DNA from: Halomonas sp.
Lineage (GTDB): Bacteria; Pseudomonadota; Gammaproteobacteria; Pseudomonadales; Halomonadaceae
Length of the DNA: 64,000 bases
NCBI RefSeq assembly: GCF_017515565.1
Contig: NZ_JAFWFN010000010.1
Location: forward strand, 1-64,000
Direction of reading: 5' to 3'
A model generated the notes under the pieces. That model worked only from the letters and a program-made list of their open reading frames with translations, had not been told where the DNA came from and ran no database searches. Below, piece after piece: positions 21,771-31,908 of this stretch (its first letter is position 1; every line of letters starts with the position of its first letter). The position numbers were made by a program, and so were the translations under genes.

Positions 21771-23081
21771 CTACCATTCATCAGTTTCGCGCAGCGCTTG
21801 CGGTAAATAGGTATTAGCGCGCTCGCCTAGCTGGGCCATTAACTGATTAAAGTCTCGCCTTGGCAAACGTACATCTAATACTGAGTGTCCCTGCTCGTCA
21901 AAAGACTCTTCACGCACAGCGTTTAGCTCATGCAGGCCCGCTCTTAATTTGCCCTGCTCAGGCGAGAGCGTCAGCGAAAAGCCGATAACATCATTTGCCA
22001 GGCGCTCAGTTAGCGCTTCATGTAACAACTCTAACCCTTGACCTTGCTGAGCAGACAGCCAAACAACTTCAGGCGAACCGTGGCCATCTCGCTCGATGCG
22101 CGGCGCACTGTCCAACCTATCAATTTTATTCATGACCTTAAGAATAGGCACACTGTCGGCGCCTATTTCTTCTAGAACGCGATTCACTTGCTCAACGTTC
22201 AAGTCTCTGTCTGGGTCAGCCGCATCAATCACATGCACCAGCAGCGATGCTTCTGCAGCCTCCTGCAAGGTGGCACGAAACGCCTCGACCAACTTGTGAG
22301 GAAGATGACGAATAAAGCCGACCGTATCAGCCAACACAACAGGGCCAACATCTTCAATTTCAAGGCGCCTAAGCGTTGGATCAAGCGTCGCGAAGAGTTG
22401 GTCAGCCGCGTATACCTCAGCATTTGTCAACGCATTAAACAGCGTTGACTTACCCGCGTTGGTATAGCCTACCAGCGATACACTGTGGATTTCTGCCCGA
22501 GAGCGAGCGCGGCGGTTCTGCTCACGCTGGCTGCGCACTTTATCCAGTCGCTTATGAATCGATTTAATGCGAACACGCAATAAGCGGCGGTCAGTTTCAA
22601 GCTGAGTTTCACCAGGGCCACGGAGGCCAATGCCGCCTTTCTGGCGCTCAAGGTGAGTCCACCCGCGAATTAGGCGCGTAGACATGTATTCAAGTTGGGC
22701 AAGCTCTACTTGCAGTTTGCCTTCATGAGTTCTTGCCCGCTGCGCAAAGATATCAAGTATCAAGCCAGTACGGTCAAGCACACGACACTTAAGCTCACGC
22801 TCAAGGTTGCGCTCTTGGGAAGGTTTTAACGTGTGGTTGAAGATCACCAGTTCGGCTTCGTGAGCAGCGAGCATTGCTCGCAGCTCCTCCAACTTACCTG
22901 TCCCTATAAACGTGCGGGAGTCAGGACGCTGACGACTAGCTGTGAGCAATGTCGCGGGCTCTGCACCAGCAGAGCGCACGAGTTCCAAGAACTCACCCGG
23001 GTCTTCACGTGCTTGTTCATCATGGAAGTCAACGTGAACAAGTACTGCCGTTTCACCGGCATCTGGGCGTTCAAAAAACAA
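21771..23081 (-). CDS. hflX: GTPase HflX
   Basis: Ribosome-associated GTPase that rescues or splits stalled ribosomes, notably after heat stress. It has 436 residues. The N-terminal HflX domain contains the glycine-rich loop GGIGLRGPGETQLETDRR (149-166). In the G domain, G1 is GYTNAGKST (205-213), G3 is DTVGF (252-256), and NKID follows. The likely start is TTG at 23081 (giving MFFERPDAGET), chosen because GAGG lies six bases upstream and no ATG fits. It follows hfq by about 36 bases and is followed by a terminator. Confidence 0.93.
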   Translation of the reverse strand: MFFERPDAGETAVLVHVDFHDEQAREDPGEFLELVRSAGAEPATLLTASRQRPDSRTFIGTGKLEELRAMLAAHEAELVIFNHTLKPSQERNLERELKCRVLDRTGLILDIFAQRARTHEGKLQVELAQLEYMSTRLIRGWTHLERQKGGIGLRGPGETQLETDRRLLRVRIKSIHKRLDKVRSQREQNRRARSRAEIHSVSLVGYTNAGKSTLFNALTNAEVYAADQLFATLDPTLRRLEIEDVGPVVLADTVGFIRHLPHKLVEAFRATLQEAAEASLLVHVIDAADPDRDLNVEQVNRVLEEIGADSVPILKVMNKIDRLDSAPRIERDGHGSPEVVWLSAQQGQGLELLHEALTERLANDVIGFSLTLSPEQGKLRAGLHELNAVREESFDEQGHSVLDVRLPRRDFNQLMAQLGERANTYLPQALRETDEW

Positions 23082-23117
23082 TCAATACCTCATAGACTCT
23101 CTTGCTATCCAGCGGGC

Positions 23118-23366
23118 TTAGATTTCCGCGTCAGGCGCGGCTGGATCTTGTGCTGGCAAGCGCACATTGCGCGAGGGCACTACCGTAGAAATAGCGTGTT
23201 TATAAACCATCTGACTGACGGTATTACGCAACAAGATGACAAACTGGTCAAACGATTCAATCTGGCCTTGCAGCTTAATGCCGTTTACCAGGAAGATAGA
23301 GACCGGAATGCGCTCCTTGCGCAAAATATTCAGGTACGGGTCTTGAAGGGACTGCCCTTTGGACAT
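23118..23366 (-). CDS. hfq: RNA chaperone Hfq
   Basis: Hexameric Sm-like protein that brings small regulatory RNAs and their target mRNAs together. Its 82 residues are shorter than E. coli Hfq, lacking most of the disordered tail, as is common outside enterics. Proximal-face residues Q8, Q41, F42, K56 and H57 are all present, with the Sm2 motif YKHAIST at 55-61. The acidic tail (AAPDAEI) resembles the autoregulatory acidic tip seen in other Hfq proteins. It lies in the conserved miaA-hfq-hflX order, about 140 bases after miaA. Confidence 0.97.
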   Translation of the reverse strand: MSKGQSLQDPYLNILRKERIPVSIFLVNGIKLQGQIESFDQFVILLRNTVSQMVYKHAISTVVPSRNVRLPAQDPAAPDAEI

Positions 23367-23503
23367 GTTGCTCTCCCTAAAACTGTCGTTGGGGTTGGTT
23401 ATTAATGGCGTGCCCTACTGGTGCTACGCCGCAATCTTGTTGCCCGAAAGGCCTGGTCAACCGGCCACTCGAAAACACTTGCTTACGAACTGACTATCTT
23501 ACG

Positions 23504-24460
23504 CTAAGGACTGCTTTCACGCACGAATTTCAGCACCTTATCCAAAGCGTCTGGCTGCTGCGAATCTACCCACGTAAGCGATGGCCAGCTTCTTAACCAA
23601 GTTAACTGTCGCTTAGCAAGCTGGCGGGTGGCAATAATTCCGCGCTCTAACAACGCTGCTCGGTCATACTCGTCGTCTAGATATTCCCACACCTGTCGAT
23701 AGCCCACGCTTTTCATGGCGGGCAAATTAAGATGAAGCTCACTACGCTTTTTGAGGGCGGCAACCTCATCTATCAAGCCTTCCTCCAACATTATTTTAAA
23801 ACGTCGGGCAATTCGGTTGTGTAAAACAGAGCGGTCATTAGGCGCTAAGGCTATCGACAGCACCCGCCAAGGAAAGGTTTCAGGCTCCTGCTCCGCCCAT
23901 AGTGCACTCATTGGCCTACCGCTGGCGTAGTACACCTCTAAGGCACGCATTAAGCGCTGCGGGTCATTGGGATGTATGCGCACAGCCGAAGCGGGATCCA
24001 CTTCCATAAGCGAGCGGTGCAGCCCTTCAAGCCCCTCTGCTTGGCGCTGAACCTCTAAGCGCTGACGAATGGCAGCATCGGCGGCGGGTAAATTAGCCAC
24101 TCCTTCAACCAAACATTTGTAGTAAAGCATAGTACCGCCTACCAGAAGGGGAACCTTACCTGCCGCGCTAATTTGCCGCATCTCTTGCAGCGCATCTTCA
24201 CGGAAATCCGCCGCGGAGTAGGGCTGGGCGGGGTCACGAATATCAATTAAACGGTGCGGCGCCCGGGCAAGTTCTGCGGCACTGGGTTTCGCACTGCCAA
24301 TATCCATACCCCGATACACCATGGCTGAATCGACGCTGATTATTTCATGCCCTAATTTTTCATGTAACGCGATGGCGGTATCTGTTTTTCCTGCCGCCGT
24401 TGGCCCCATTAAAAAAATAGCCAAGGGGCGTGTATCCGCCATTAGCTCGCAGCCCTCCAT
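23504..24460 (-). CDS. miaA: tRNA dimethylallyltransferase
   Basis: Adds the dimethylallyl group to N6 of A37 in tRNAs reading codons that start with U (first step to ms2i6A). Its 318 residues match the family. The P-loop GPTAAGKT is at 19-26, followed by [12 protein letters not shown] and the [17 protein letters not shown] segment. The start is uncertain between the ATG at 24460 (AGGA upstream) and the ATG at 24442 (GGAGGG upstream); both give plausible ends. It begins 20 bases after the mutL stop and is followed by hfq. Confidence 0.95.
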   Translation of the reverse strand: MEGCELMADTRPLAIFLMGPTAAGKTDTAIALHEKLGHEIISVDSAMVYRGMDIGSAKPSAAELARAPHRLIDIRDPAQPYSAADFREDALQEMRQISAAGKVPLLVGGTMLYYKCLVEGVANLPAADAAIRQRLEVQRQAEGLEGLHRSLMEVDPASAVRIHPNDPQRLMRALEVYYASGRPMSALWAEQEPETFPWRVLSIALAPNDRSVLHNRIARRFKIMLEEGLIDEVAALKKRSELHLNLPAMKSVGYRQVWEYLDDEYDRAALLERGIIATRQLAKRQLTWLRSWPSLTWVDSQQPDALDKVLKFVRESSP

Positions 24461-24479
24461 TTACATATCATCCTTTTTT

Positions 24480-26393
24480 TCATTGACCGCGCAGAAACAG
24501 TCGATCGAGCGCTTTCATGCTCATTTGCGTCCAGGTCGGGCGACCATGATTACACTGGTCACTGCGCTCTGTACGCTCCATATCGCGGAGTAACGCGTTC
24601 ATTTCATCAACGGTTAACCGCCGGTTGGCACGCACGCTGCCATGGCAAGCCATGGTCGAAAGCAGCTCGTGGATGCGTGCTTCCACTTGGTGAGTTCGGC
24701 CAAATCGCGAAAGCTCTTCAAGCATTTCACGCACCAGCGCTTCAGGGTCCGCCTGAGCCAGCAGCGCCGGAAGTTGCCGCACTAGCAAGGTTTCAGGCCC
24801 GGCTATGTCTAGCTCAACGCCTAGCTGGATAATGGCATCGCGCTCGCTCTCTGCGGTGGCCACTTCCGTGCGGCTTGCAGCCAGAGAAACCGGCACTAGC
24901 AACGGCTGGGCATCAACCCCCTTGGCTGCCGCCAGCTGGTTTTTCATGCGCTCATAAACAATTCGTTCATGAGCAGCATGCATATCCACTAACACTAGGC
25001 CTTTGGCGTTTTGCGCCAAAATATACACGCCATGCAACTGGCCTAGCGCGAACCCTAGCGGGGGCGCCGCGGTGGCGTCGTATTCAGGCATGCTTAACGG
25101 CGCTTCTCGTACTTCATTGACCTTTACTGGATTAGCACTTGGGCCACTTGGCTGTGGTGTTAATAGGGTCTCTTCGTGGCCGGGGTGCAGTGCTTGATAG
25201 CCTTGCATAAAGCGGCGCACCCGCTCGGCACCGGGATGGCGCTCAGGGCTTTCTGCCAGCGGCATGCCCTGCTGCTGCCAGCGCGGCGCAGAGAGCTGAT
25301 TTCCCGACTCACCCGGCGCTTCACCAGCAACAGCAATACTCTGCTCGGAGCTTGGCGGGCGTTGAGCATCACCCTGCTGCTCATCATCCGGTTTAGAAGC
25401 AGCCAGGCAGTGGTGCAGGCTAGAGTAAAGAAAGTCGTGCACCATACGACCATCGCGAAAGCGTACTTCATGCTTGGTGGGGTGCACATTGACATCCACC
25501 ACATCTGGATCAAGCTCAAGGTAAAGCACAAATACGGGATGGCGACCGTTAAATAACACATCGCGGTAGGCTTGGCGCACCGCATGCGCCACCAAACGGT
25601 CACGCACCACACGGCCATTTACAAAGAAATACTGCTGATCCGCCTGGGAGCGGGAGTGCGTCGGCAGGCCTACCCAGCCGCTTAATCGCAGCCCCCCCGC
25701 TTCGCGCTCGATATAGCGGGCGTGTTCGATAAAGCTTTTGCCCAGCAGCGAGGCAATGCGCCGTTCACGAGCGGCAGGCGTAACGCCCGGCGGCAGTTGG
25801 TGAACCACCTTCTGGTTATGACGCAGCACCCAGGCAATATCGTAACGGGACAATGCTTGGCGCCGAAAAGCCTCCTCAACGTGGGCAAATTCGGTTTTCT
25901 CAGTTCGCAAAAATTTGCGCCGCGCTGGCGTATTAAAAAACAGGTCGCGCACGGCGACGCTGGTACCGCGGGGATGAGGGGCAGGCGTCACCCGTGCGTC
26001 CATACCACGCCCCTCAGCCACAACACGCCAGCCTTGGCGCGGGTCATCCTCGGCATTCGAGACTAACTCTAGCCGCGATACCGAACTGATCGAGGCCAAT
26101 GCCTCTCCACGAAAGCCCAGCGAGCTGACGCCTTCTAGATCCTCAAGGCTGGTGATTTTGCTCGTGGCGTGACGCGCCAACGCTAACGGCAGGTCCTGCT
26201 CACCAATACCGATACCGTCATCGCGCACCTTGATCAGCCGAGCTCCGCCCTGCTCAATCTCCACCTCAATGCGCTGACTACCCGCATCAATTGCATTCTC
26301 AATCAGCTCTTTGGTCACCGATGACGGGCGTTCAACGACCTCACCCGCGGCTATTTGGTTAGCCAAACGGGGGTCAAGCACATGAATACGCAT
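24480..26393 (-). CDS. mutL: DNA mismatch repair protein MutL
   Basis: Couples MutS mismatch recognition to strand incision. It is 637 residues from the ATG at 26393. The N-terminal GHKL ATPase has [13 protein letters not shown], catalytic E29 and N33. A variable linker spans about 330-430. The C-terminal dimerisation domain contains [12 protein letters not shown] at 470-481. That matches the D-[QM]-H-A-x2-E-x4-E metal site of endonuclease-active MutL, as in Pseudomonas, and unlike MutH-dependent E. coli MutL. A TTG 24 bases upstream (26417) has a better ribosome site (GAGG, six bases away) and could be the true start, adding eight residues. It overlaps nothing; the amiB stop is 47 bases upstream. 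Confidence 0.95.
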   Translation of the reverse strand: MRIHVLDPRLANQIAAGEVVERPSSVTKELIENAIDAGSQRIEVEIEQGGARLIKVRDDGIGIGEQDLPLALARHATSKITSLEDLEGVSSLGFRGEALASISSVSRLELVSNAEDDPRQGWRVVAEGRGMDARVTPAPHPRGTSVAVRDLFFNTPARRKFLRTEKTEFAHVEEAFRRQALSRYDIAWVLRHNQKVVHQLPPGVTPAARERRIASLLGKSFIEHARYIEREAGGLRLSGWVGLPTHSRSQADQQYFFVNGRVVRDRLVAHAVRQAYRDVLFNGRHPVFVLYLELDPDVVDVNVHPTKHEVRFRDGRMVHDFLYSSLHHCLAASKPDDEQQGDAQRPPSSEQSIAVAGEAPGESGNQLSAPRWQQQGMPLAESPERHPGAERVRRFMQGYQALHPGHEETLLTPQPSGPSANPVKVNEVREAPLSMPEYDATAAPPLGFALGQLHGVYILAQNAKGLVLVDMHAAHERIVYERMKNQLAAAKGVDAQPLLVPVSLAASRTEVATAESERDAIIQLGVELDIAGPETLLVRQLPALLAQADPEALVREMLEELSRFGRTHQVEARIHELLSTMACHGSVRANRRLTVDEMNALLRDMERTERSDQCNHGRPTWTQMSMKALDRLFLRGQ

Positions 26394-26439
26394 TGGCGTA
26401 GCAATCAATTCAGTCAACCGGCACCTCAGAAACTCATCA

Positions 26440-27912
26440 TCATGAACTAGGAATGCGTAGCACTTGGCCAACACGAATCACATCGCCATTCAGGTCGTTG
26501 GCCTGCCGGAGCTGATTAACGGGCACACCATGGCGAATTGCAATCGCCGATAACGTATCCCCCGACTGGATTCGATACTCATTACCACTCGGGCGGCGAT
26601 GGTTGTCACGCTGCCAGGCCAATAGGCTTGCCGGAGGCGGGTTGCGCTCGAAATGCTCACGCATGCCCTTAAAGATAGCAGTGGATAGCCCCTGCTGATG
26701 TACTGGGTCGCGAAGGCGTCGCTCTTCGTCGGGATTAGAAATAAATCCAACCTCGATCAGCAAAGAGGGGATATCCGGCGATTTAAGCACCATAAACCCC
26801 GCCTGCTCCACTCGAGACTTATGCAAACGATTAACGCGCCCTAATTGCTCTAGCACCTGCCCCCCAATGGAGAGCGAGTCGTTTAATGTAGCGGTCATGG
26901 TGAGGTCAAGCAGCACTCCACGCAGTACCTGATCTTTATCGCGCAGGGAAAGATTGCCATCAACACCGCCAATTAAATCTGCGCGGTTTTCGCTATCGGC
27001 CAACCACTGGGCAGTTTCTGACGATGCGCCCCGCTGAGAAAGCGCATACACCGAGCTACCCTGGGGGCGTGGGCTGGTAAAGGCATCAGCATGAATAGAG
27101 ACAAAAAAGTCGGCCTTCTGATCCCTGGCAAGCTGAGTGCGCTGACGAAGCCCTAAATAGTAATCACCATCGCGAATCAACACCGCTTTAAAGCCACTGG
27201 CACTATTGATCTCTGCCGCTAAGCGCCGCGATATCTCCAGCACAACATCTTTTTCTCGGGTGCCTGCAGGGCCAATCGCGCCTGGGTCTTCACCACCGTG
27301 CCCTGGATCAATGGCAATAATAATATCGCGCTGCGGATGTGCCTGGGCTGGCTGAACTTCTGCTGGACGCTGCTCAGCGGGCGGCGCTGCTTGGCTGACT
27401 GGCACCTGCGCATCCGACTGTACATTAGCGCGCTGGGCCATTATCTCTTGATCACGGATCATCGCCTCAATAGGGTCAATGGGATTTTCTACCGCACTCT
27501 CACCCGGGTACTCAAGGTCGACCACCAAACGATGGCCGTACTGATCATTAGGGGGAAGCGTAAAATGGCGCGGCGATATTTCACGGTTAAGCTCCAACAC
27601 AACCCGCAGGCCACCGCCGTCTCGGGTTCCAGTGCGGACAGCATCAATAGCGCTGCCGTCCAGAGGCAGTGTGGAGGCGTCAGTGTCCATCCGGCTCTCG
27701 TCAAGATCGATCACCAGGCGCGCAGGGTTATCCAGCGAGAAAACATTGGCAGTGGCCGCCGCAGAAAGATCAAACACCAGGCGCGCGTGATCAGGGGCTG
27801 ACCATAGCCGCATACTTTCAACCGTTGCCGCTTGTAACGATGAAACGCTCGCTGTAAGGGCTAAACACCCGGCTACGAATATGCGAGCCAGGTGCTTTAG
27901 CGTGCCGTTCAT
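26440..27912 (-). CDS. amiB: N-acetylmuramoyl-L-alanine amidase (AmiB/AmiC type) with LysM
   Basis: Periplasmic zinc amidase that cleaves peptide stems from murein and helps daughter cells separate. It has 490 residues: signal peptide (1-28, ending SSLQA), AMIN domain for septal targeting (about 30-133), Gln/Pro/Ala-rich linker (about 160-195), Amidase_3 domain with zinc ligands H205, E220 and H274 and catalytic E387 ([10 protein letters not shown]), and a C-terminal LysM (446-488). The ATG at 27912 overlaps the tsaE stop in an ATGA junction; an ATG two codons earlier is also possible. The order tsaE-amiB-mutL-miaA-hfq is conserved in many gammaproteobacteria. Confidence 0.94.
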   Translation of the reverse strand: MNGTLKHLARIFVAGCLALTASVSSLQAATVESMRLWSAPDHARLVFDLSAAATANVFSLDNPARLVIDLDESRMDTDASTLPLDGSAIDAVRTGTRDGGGLRVVLELNREISPRHFTLPPNDQYGHRLVVDLEYPGESAVENPIDPIEAMIRDQEIMAQRANVQSDAQVPVSQAAPPAEQRPAEVQPAQAHPQRDIIIAIDPGHGGEDPGAIGPAGTREKDVVLEISRRLAAEINSASGFKAVLIRDGDYYLGLRQRTQLARDQKADFFVSIHADAFTSPRPQGSSVYALSQRGASSETAQWLADSENRADLIGGVDGNLSLRDKDQVLRGVLLDLTMTATLNDSLSIGGQVLEQLGRVNRLHKSRVEQAGFMVLKSPDIPSLLIEVGFISNPDEERRLRDPVHQQGLSTAIFKGMREHFERNPPPASLLAWQRDNHRRPSGNEYRIQSGDTLSAIAIRHGVPVNQLRQANDLNGDVIRVGQVLRIPSS

Positions 27913-28406
27913 ATCCATTGAGTCACACCATGCTCCTGTTGCATGTCATCTGCTTGCTTGGCAAGGGCTTCCACAACGCTCTCACCGAAGGTAGTGCCTG
28001 CCGTCAACAGCGCCAGCCGTCCTACGCCTGCAACGCTAAGCTCAATGCGTAAATCTGCCGCAGGCAACCAACCTTCACCGCGGCTTGGCCACTCGATAAG
28101 ACAGAGCGCGTCGTCGGCCAGCACATCTCGACCACCAATAAACTCAAGCTCTTCAGGGTCAGAGAGTCGGTATAAATCCAGGTGGTAAATACGCTGATCG
28201 GCTAGCTCGTAAGGCTCAACCAGGGTGTAGGTTGGGCTTTTCACCGCCCCTTGATAGCCGTAAGCCCTCAACACCCCTCGTGTTAATGTGGTTTTTCCAG
28301 CACCTAAGTCGCCCTCTAAATAAACACGCCCGTGGCCTTTTAGCGCCAGCCCCAGCGCCTCTCCGAAGGCAACGTGGGTCACTTCATCTTTCAATTGCAC
28401 TTGCAT
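27909..28406 (-). CDS. tsaE: tRNA threonylcarbamoyladenosine synthesis ATPase TsaE
   Basis: Small ATPase that works with TsaB-TsaD to make the t6A modification at A37 of ANN-decoding tRNAs. It has 165 residues, with Walker A GDLGAGKTT at 32-40, followed by SPTYTLVEPY and LDLYRL, the family pattern. The ATG at 28406 is preferred (AAGG upstream). A GTG five codons earlier overlaps the nnrD stop as GTGA and cannot be excluded. It is translationally linked to amiB downstream (ATGA). Confidence 0.94.
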   Translation of the reverse strand: MQVQLKDEVTHVAFGEALGLALKGHGRVYLEGDLGAGKTTLTRGVLRAYGYQGAVKSPTYTLVEPYELADQRIYHLDLYRLSDPEELEFIGGRDVLADDALCLIEWPSRGEGWLPAADLRIELSVAGVGRLALLTAGTTFGESVVEALAKQADDMQQEHGVTQWI

Positions 28407-28417
28407 GTTGGACGCCT

Positions 28418-29911
28418 TCACGGGTTGATTAACGCTCGTGCATAGGATGCCAGATCACTCGCTAGCAGGCCACGCTCACCCTCTGCTTTTGCAGCTTCGT
28501 CTCCTGCCAAGGCATGGGTCATCACTCCCAACCATGCGGCTTGCTCACTACTACTGCACTGGGCCACCAACGTGCCTAGAATGCCACTCAGCACATCGCC
28601 CATGCCACCGCTGGCCATGCCGGGATTACCGTAAGGGCACACGACTAGGCCAGTTGGCCCAGCCACTAAGCTACCCGCGCCTTTTAATATAACAACGCCA
28701 CCCCGTGCGCGTTGAAGCGCCTGCGCTGCTGCGGGGCGGTCTGACTGAACATCTGCCACCGTGCAACCCAGCAGCCGCGCGGCTTCGCCAGGGTGAGGGG
28801 TTAAGACCCAGTCATCGCGACGCAGATCCGGCCAATGACTGGCCAGCAAGTTAAGCGCGTCGGCATCGACAACAAGCGGTGACTGTGACTGGAGAGCGCA
28901 TTGTAGCACCGCCTGACCCCACGCCCCCTGCCCCAACCCTGGACCTACCACCACGACATCGGCCTGCGCAGGCAGTTCACTGGCCTCCGCGGCGCCGCGA
29001 ACAGCATGAGCCATCACTTCCGGGCAACGCACTAAACTCGCCGTTATATGATCAGGAGAGGTTGCCAAACTGACTTTACCGGCGCCTAAACGCGCCGCCG
29101 CCTGGGCAGCAAGCAAGGCCGCTCCTCCAAACCCTGGTGCGCCACCCATCACCAACACATGCCCCAGGCTACCCTTATGACTAGTTCGAGAACGCGGTGT
29201 AAACGTTTCCTGCAGCAGCGAGTCGTCTAACCGCCAAGCAGTCGGTGGAATGTCAAAAAACACCTGGGCCTTCACTCCTAACGGGCGGAAATCGATCTCG
29301 CCGGTGTAGGCAGGGGCGTCGCCAGTGTGTAAGCCGATTTTGTCGCCAATAAACGTAACCGTGCAGGACGCCTCAACCGCCAGCCCCAGCACGGCCCCGC
29401 TATCGGCAGCGATGCCCGATGGAATATCTAACGCCAGCACCGGCTGGTGGGCAGCATTAATCGCCAAAATAGCGCGGCGCATATCCCCTTCCACATCTCC
29501 AGCGAGCCCAGTACCAAGAAGCGCATCAACAATGACTTCGCCTACCAGTGCGGTAGCCGCCTGCCACTCCTCGCAGCCCACGCCTGCAGCAGTCGCAAGT
29601 TCTGCCGCCCGGGCGGCATCCTGTTTTAATTCGTGCAGAGGCTTAAGAGTAATGCGCTGCACTTTTAACCCCGCCTGCATCGCCAGGGCCGCTAGCACGT
29701 GGCCATCGCCACCATTATTACCACTGCCACACAGTACCGTTACGCTGCGCGCCTGGGGCCAGCGAGAACGAAAACTGTGCCATGCACTAGAGGCAGCCCG
29801 CTGCATCAGGGCAAAGCTTTCAATTCCCCCTGCAATCGTCCGGCGATCGAGTTCACGCACTTGAGCCGCTTTATAAAGGGGGCGTAGCGAGGAAGTACTT
29901 AACGTGGGCAC
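28418..29911 (-). CDS. nnrD: Bifunctional NAD(P)HX epimerase / dehydratase
   Basis: Metabolite-repair enzyme that converts damaged hydrated NADH/NADPH back to the active forms. In its 497 residues two domains are fused. The N-terminal epimerase (YjeF_N, NnrE) has GNNGGDG at 64-70 and LDIPSG. The C-terminal ADP/ATP-dependent dehydratase (NnrD, carbohydrate-kinase-like) has VLTPHPGEAARLLG and MASGGMGDVLSG. It is first in the run to tsaE, and it is divergent from queG with about 140 bases between; I see no gene there. Confidence 0.94.
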   Translation of the reverse strand: MPTLSTSSLRPLYKAAQVRELDRRTIAGGIESFALMQRAASSAWHSFRSRWPQARSVTVLCGSGNNGGDGHVLAALAMQAGLKVQRITLKPLHELKQDAARAAELATAAGVGCEEWQAATALVGEVIVDALLGTGLAGDVEGDMRRAILAINAAHQPVLALDIPSGIAADSGAVLGLAVEASCTVTFIGDKIGLHTGDAPAYTGEIDFRPLGVKAQVFFDIPPTAWRLDDSLLQETFTPRSRTSHKGSLGHVLVMGGAPGFGGAALLAAQAAARLGAGKVSLATSPDHITASLVRCPEVMAHAVRGAAEASELPAQADVVVVGPGLGQGAWGQAVLQCALQSQSPLVVDADALNLLASHWPDLRRDDWVLTPHPGEAARLLGCTVADVQSDRPAAAQALQRARGGVVILKGAGSLVAGPTGLVVCPYGNPGMASGGMGDVLSGILGTLVAQCSSSEQAAWLGVMTHALAGDEAAKAEGERGLLASDLASYARALINP

Positions 29912-30050
29912 GATCTCTCCTTAATCTGGTAACGGGGCTAGCCGATTAACGGCAATATCACAGTGTTACGGCGTCGATGTTTCGTCGACATTTTGCGATG
30001 GCAACTAATGCGGTAGCATAGCGCGCTTAACGCGCCAACGTTGACTTACC

Positions 30051-31163
30051 ATGCCAAGCTCCACCACCTTTTCATTATCTAGTAATGAGCTGCTGCGTCT
30101 TGCCAACCTAATCAAAACCTGGGGACGAGAACTCGGTTTTCAGCAGGTAGGCATTACCGATACCCAGCTTGCCGCCCACGAAGCCCATCTTAATAGCTGG
30201 CTTGAGCAGGGCTATCATGGCGAAATGGGCTTCATGCAAAAGCATGGCACTAAACGCACGCGCCCAGAAGAGTTAGAGCCAGGCACCCGCCGCGTGGTCA
30301 GCGTACGTATGGATTACCTGCCTGCTGAAGTTGAAAGCGCCAAGGTGCTTGGCCAACCTCAGCGAGCCTATGTCTCCCGCTACGCCCTTGGCCGCGATTA
30401 TCACAAATTAATGCGTAAACGCTTAGCCCAATTGGCAAAAAAAATCGAGCAGGAGGTCGGTGACTTCGGCTACCGGGCGTTTGTGGACTCAGCGCCAGTC
30501 ATGGAGCGTGCATTAGCACAAAAGGCCGGACTCGGTTGGTTTGGCAAAAATGCCATGTTGCTCAACCCTAAAGCTGGCTCGCTATTTTTTTTAGGTGAGC
30601 TCTACACCGACCTGCCGCTACCAGTAGACGAACCGTTTGAACACGAACACTGCGGGAGCTGCAGCGCTTGCCGCACGGCTTGCCCAACGGGCGCCATCGT
30701 TGACGATAAAGTGGTCGACTCGCGCAAGTGTATTTCCTACCTCACTATCGAGCTACACGGCGCGATCCCACTTGAGTTTCGCCGCGCCATGGGCAACCGC
30801 GTTTACGGCTGCGACGACTGCCAGCTGGTCTGCCCCTTTACTCGCTTTACCCGAATCACCCAGGAGGCTGACTTTGCGCCACGCCACGACCTGGACCGTG
30901 CTGACCTGTTAAGCCTCTTTGCTTGGGGCGAAGAGGAGTTTCTAGACAAAACGGCGGGCAGCCCCATCAGACGCATTGGATATGAGCGTTGGCTACGCAA
31001 TATCGCCGTTGGCCTAGGCAACGCACCCTGGAGCGAGGCCGTGGAAGCCGCCCTGTGGGCGCGCAGGGCCTACCCAAGCGAACTCGTGCGCGAGCACGTT
31101 ACCTGGGCGCTTGATGAACAGCGTCTCAAGCGTCATGCGCGCATTACCAGTGACGCCTCTTAA
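30051..31163 (+). CDS. queG: Epoxyqueuosine reductase
   Basis: Last step of queuosine synthesis in tRNA: cobalamin- and iron-sulfur-dependent reduction of epoxyqueuosine. It has 370 residues. An N-terminal corrinoid-binding domain includes the conserved FVDSAPVMERALAQKAGLGW stretch. Two [4Fe-4S] cysteine groups follow, C201/C204/C207/C211 (CxxCxxCxxxCP) and C254/C257/C261 (CDDCQLVC), then HEAT-like C-terminal helices. Its B12 requirement agrees with the salvage gene cobO at 16 kb. It runs convergent with orn, with a gap of only five bases. Confidence 0.95.
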   Translation: MPSSTTFSLSSNELLRLANLIKTWGRELGFQQVGITDTQLAAHEAHLNSWLEQGYHGEMGFMQKHGTKRTRPEELEPGTRRVVSVRMDYLPAEVESAKVLGQPQRAYVSRYALGRDYHKLMRKRLAQLAKKIEQEVGDFGYRAFVDSAPVMERALAQKAGLGWFGKNAMLLNPKAGSLFFLGELYTDLPLPVDEPFEHEHCGSCSACRTACPTGAIVDDKVVDSRKCISYLTIELHGAIPLEFRRAMGNRVYGCDDCQLVCPFTRFTRITQEADFAPRHDLDRADLLSLFAWGEEEFLDKTAGSPIRRIGYERWLRNIAVGLGNAPWSEAVEAALWARRAYPSELVREHVTWALDEQRLKRHARITSDAS

Positions 31164-31168
31164 CCGCT

Positions 31169-31762
31169 TTACTCTTCTTCATCTGTCTCAGAGTCAAGGC
31201 GTAAAAATGTACTGCGGTAGTGGGCCAGCTCAGCAATCGACTCTTTAATATCGTCCATGGCCAAATGCACGTTGCACTTTTTAAAGCCTGCCAGGGCACC
31301 AGGATTCCAACGCTTCGCCAGTTCTTTCAAAGTCGACACGTCGAGATTGCGATAATGGAAAAAATTGAGCAGCGCAGGCATTTCTCGCTCTAAAAAGCGC
31401 CGATCTTGGTGAATACTGTTACCACACATGGGCGACGAACCCGCCACTGCGTACTGCTGCAAAAACGCTAGGGTTTGCTGCTCGGCTTCGGCTGTTTCCA
31501 CCTGGCTTGCTTTAACACGAGCGACTAAGCCCGACTCGCCGTGGGTTTTCTGGTTCCAGTCATCCATTTGCGCCAGCAGGCTCTCAGGCTGTTTCACCGC
31601 AATCACCGGCCCTTCCGCCACCACGTTTAAATCCGCATCGGTAATTAGCGTCGCCACCTCGATGATGCGCTCTTTGTTAGGGTCCAGGCCGGTCATTTCC
31701 AAATCAATCCACACCAATAAATCATCACGCGGTGTGACACTGTCAGCAAGTTGCTTGCTCAT
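31169..31762 (-). CDS. orn: Oligoribonuclease
   Basis: 3'-5' exonuclease that finishes RNA decay by degrading di- to short oligoribonucleotides, including pGpG from c-di-GMP breakdown. Its 197 residues are slightly longer than E. coli (181). DEDDh residues D20 and E22 lie in [20 protein letters not shown] is present, and the [10 protein letters not shown] block supplies the later His/Asp. The ATG at 31762 is chosen because AAGGA lies nine bases upstream; for the ATG three codons earlier the same site would touch the start codon. It is divergent from rsgA. Confidence 0.95.
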   Translation of the reverse strand: MSKQLADSVTPRDDLLVWIDLEMTGLDPNKERIIEVATLITDADLNVVAEGPVIAVKQPESLLAQMDDWNQKTHGESGLVARVKASQVETAEAEQQTLAFLQQYAVAGSSPMCGNSIHQDRRFLEREMPALLNFFHYRNLDVSTLKELAKRWNPGALAGFKKCNVHLAMDDIKESIAELAHYRSTFLRLDSETDEEE

Positions 31763-31908
31763 TACATTCATTCCTTGGCCGGTATCGCCACTCGATAAGG
31801 CGATTTGAGTAAAAGTGTCGCTTATATTGTCGTCACCAGCACCCTATACAGGACAGCCGAGTGCCCAGGTGGGTACAATGCCCCTATTGTACCGAGCATC
31901 GGGTGGTC

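Noticed and set aside
25176-25618. Long reading frames within mutL in other frames on both strands
   Set aside because: Low-information translations produced by codon bias of mutL; no homology.
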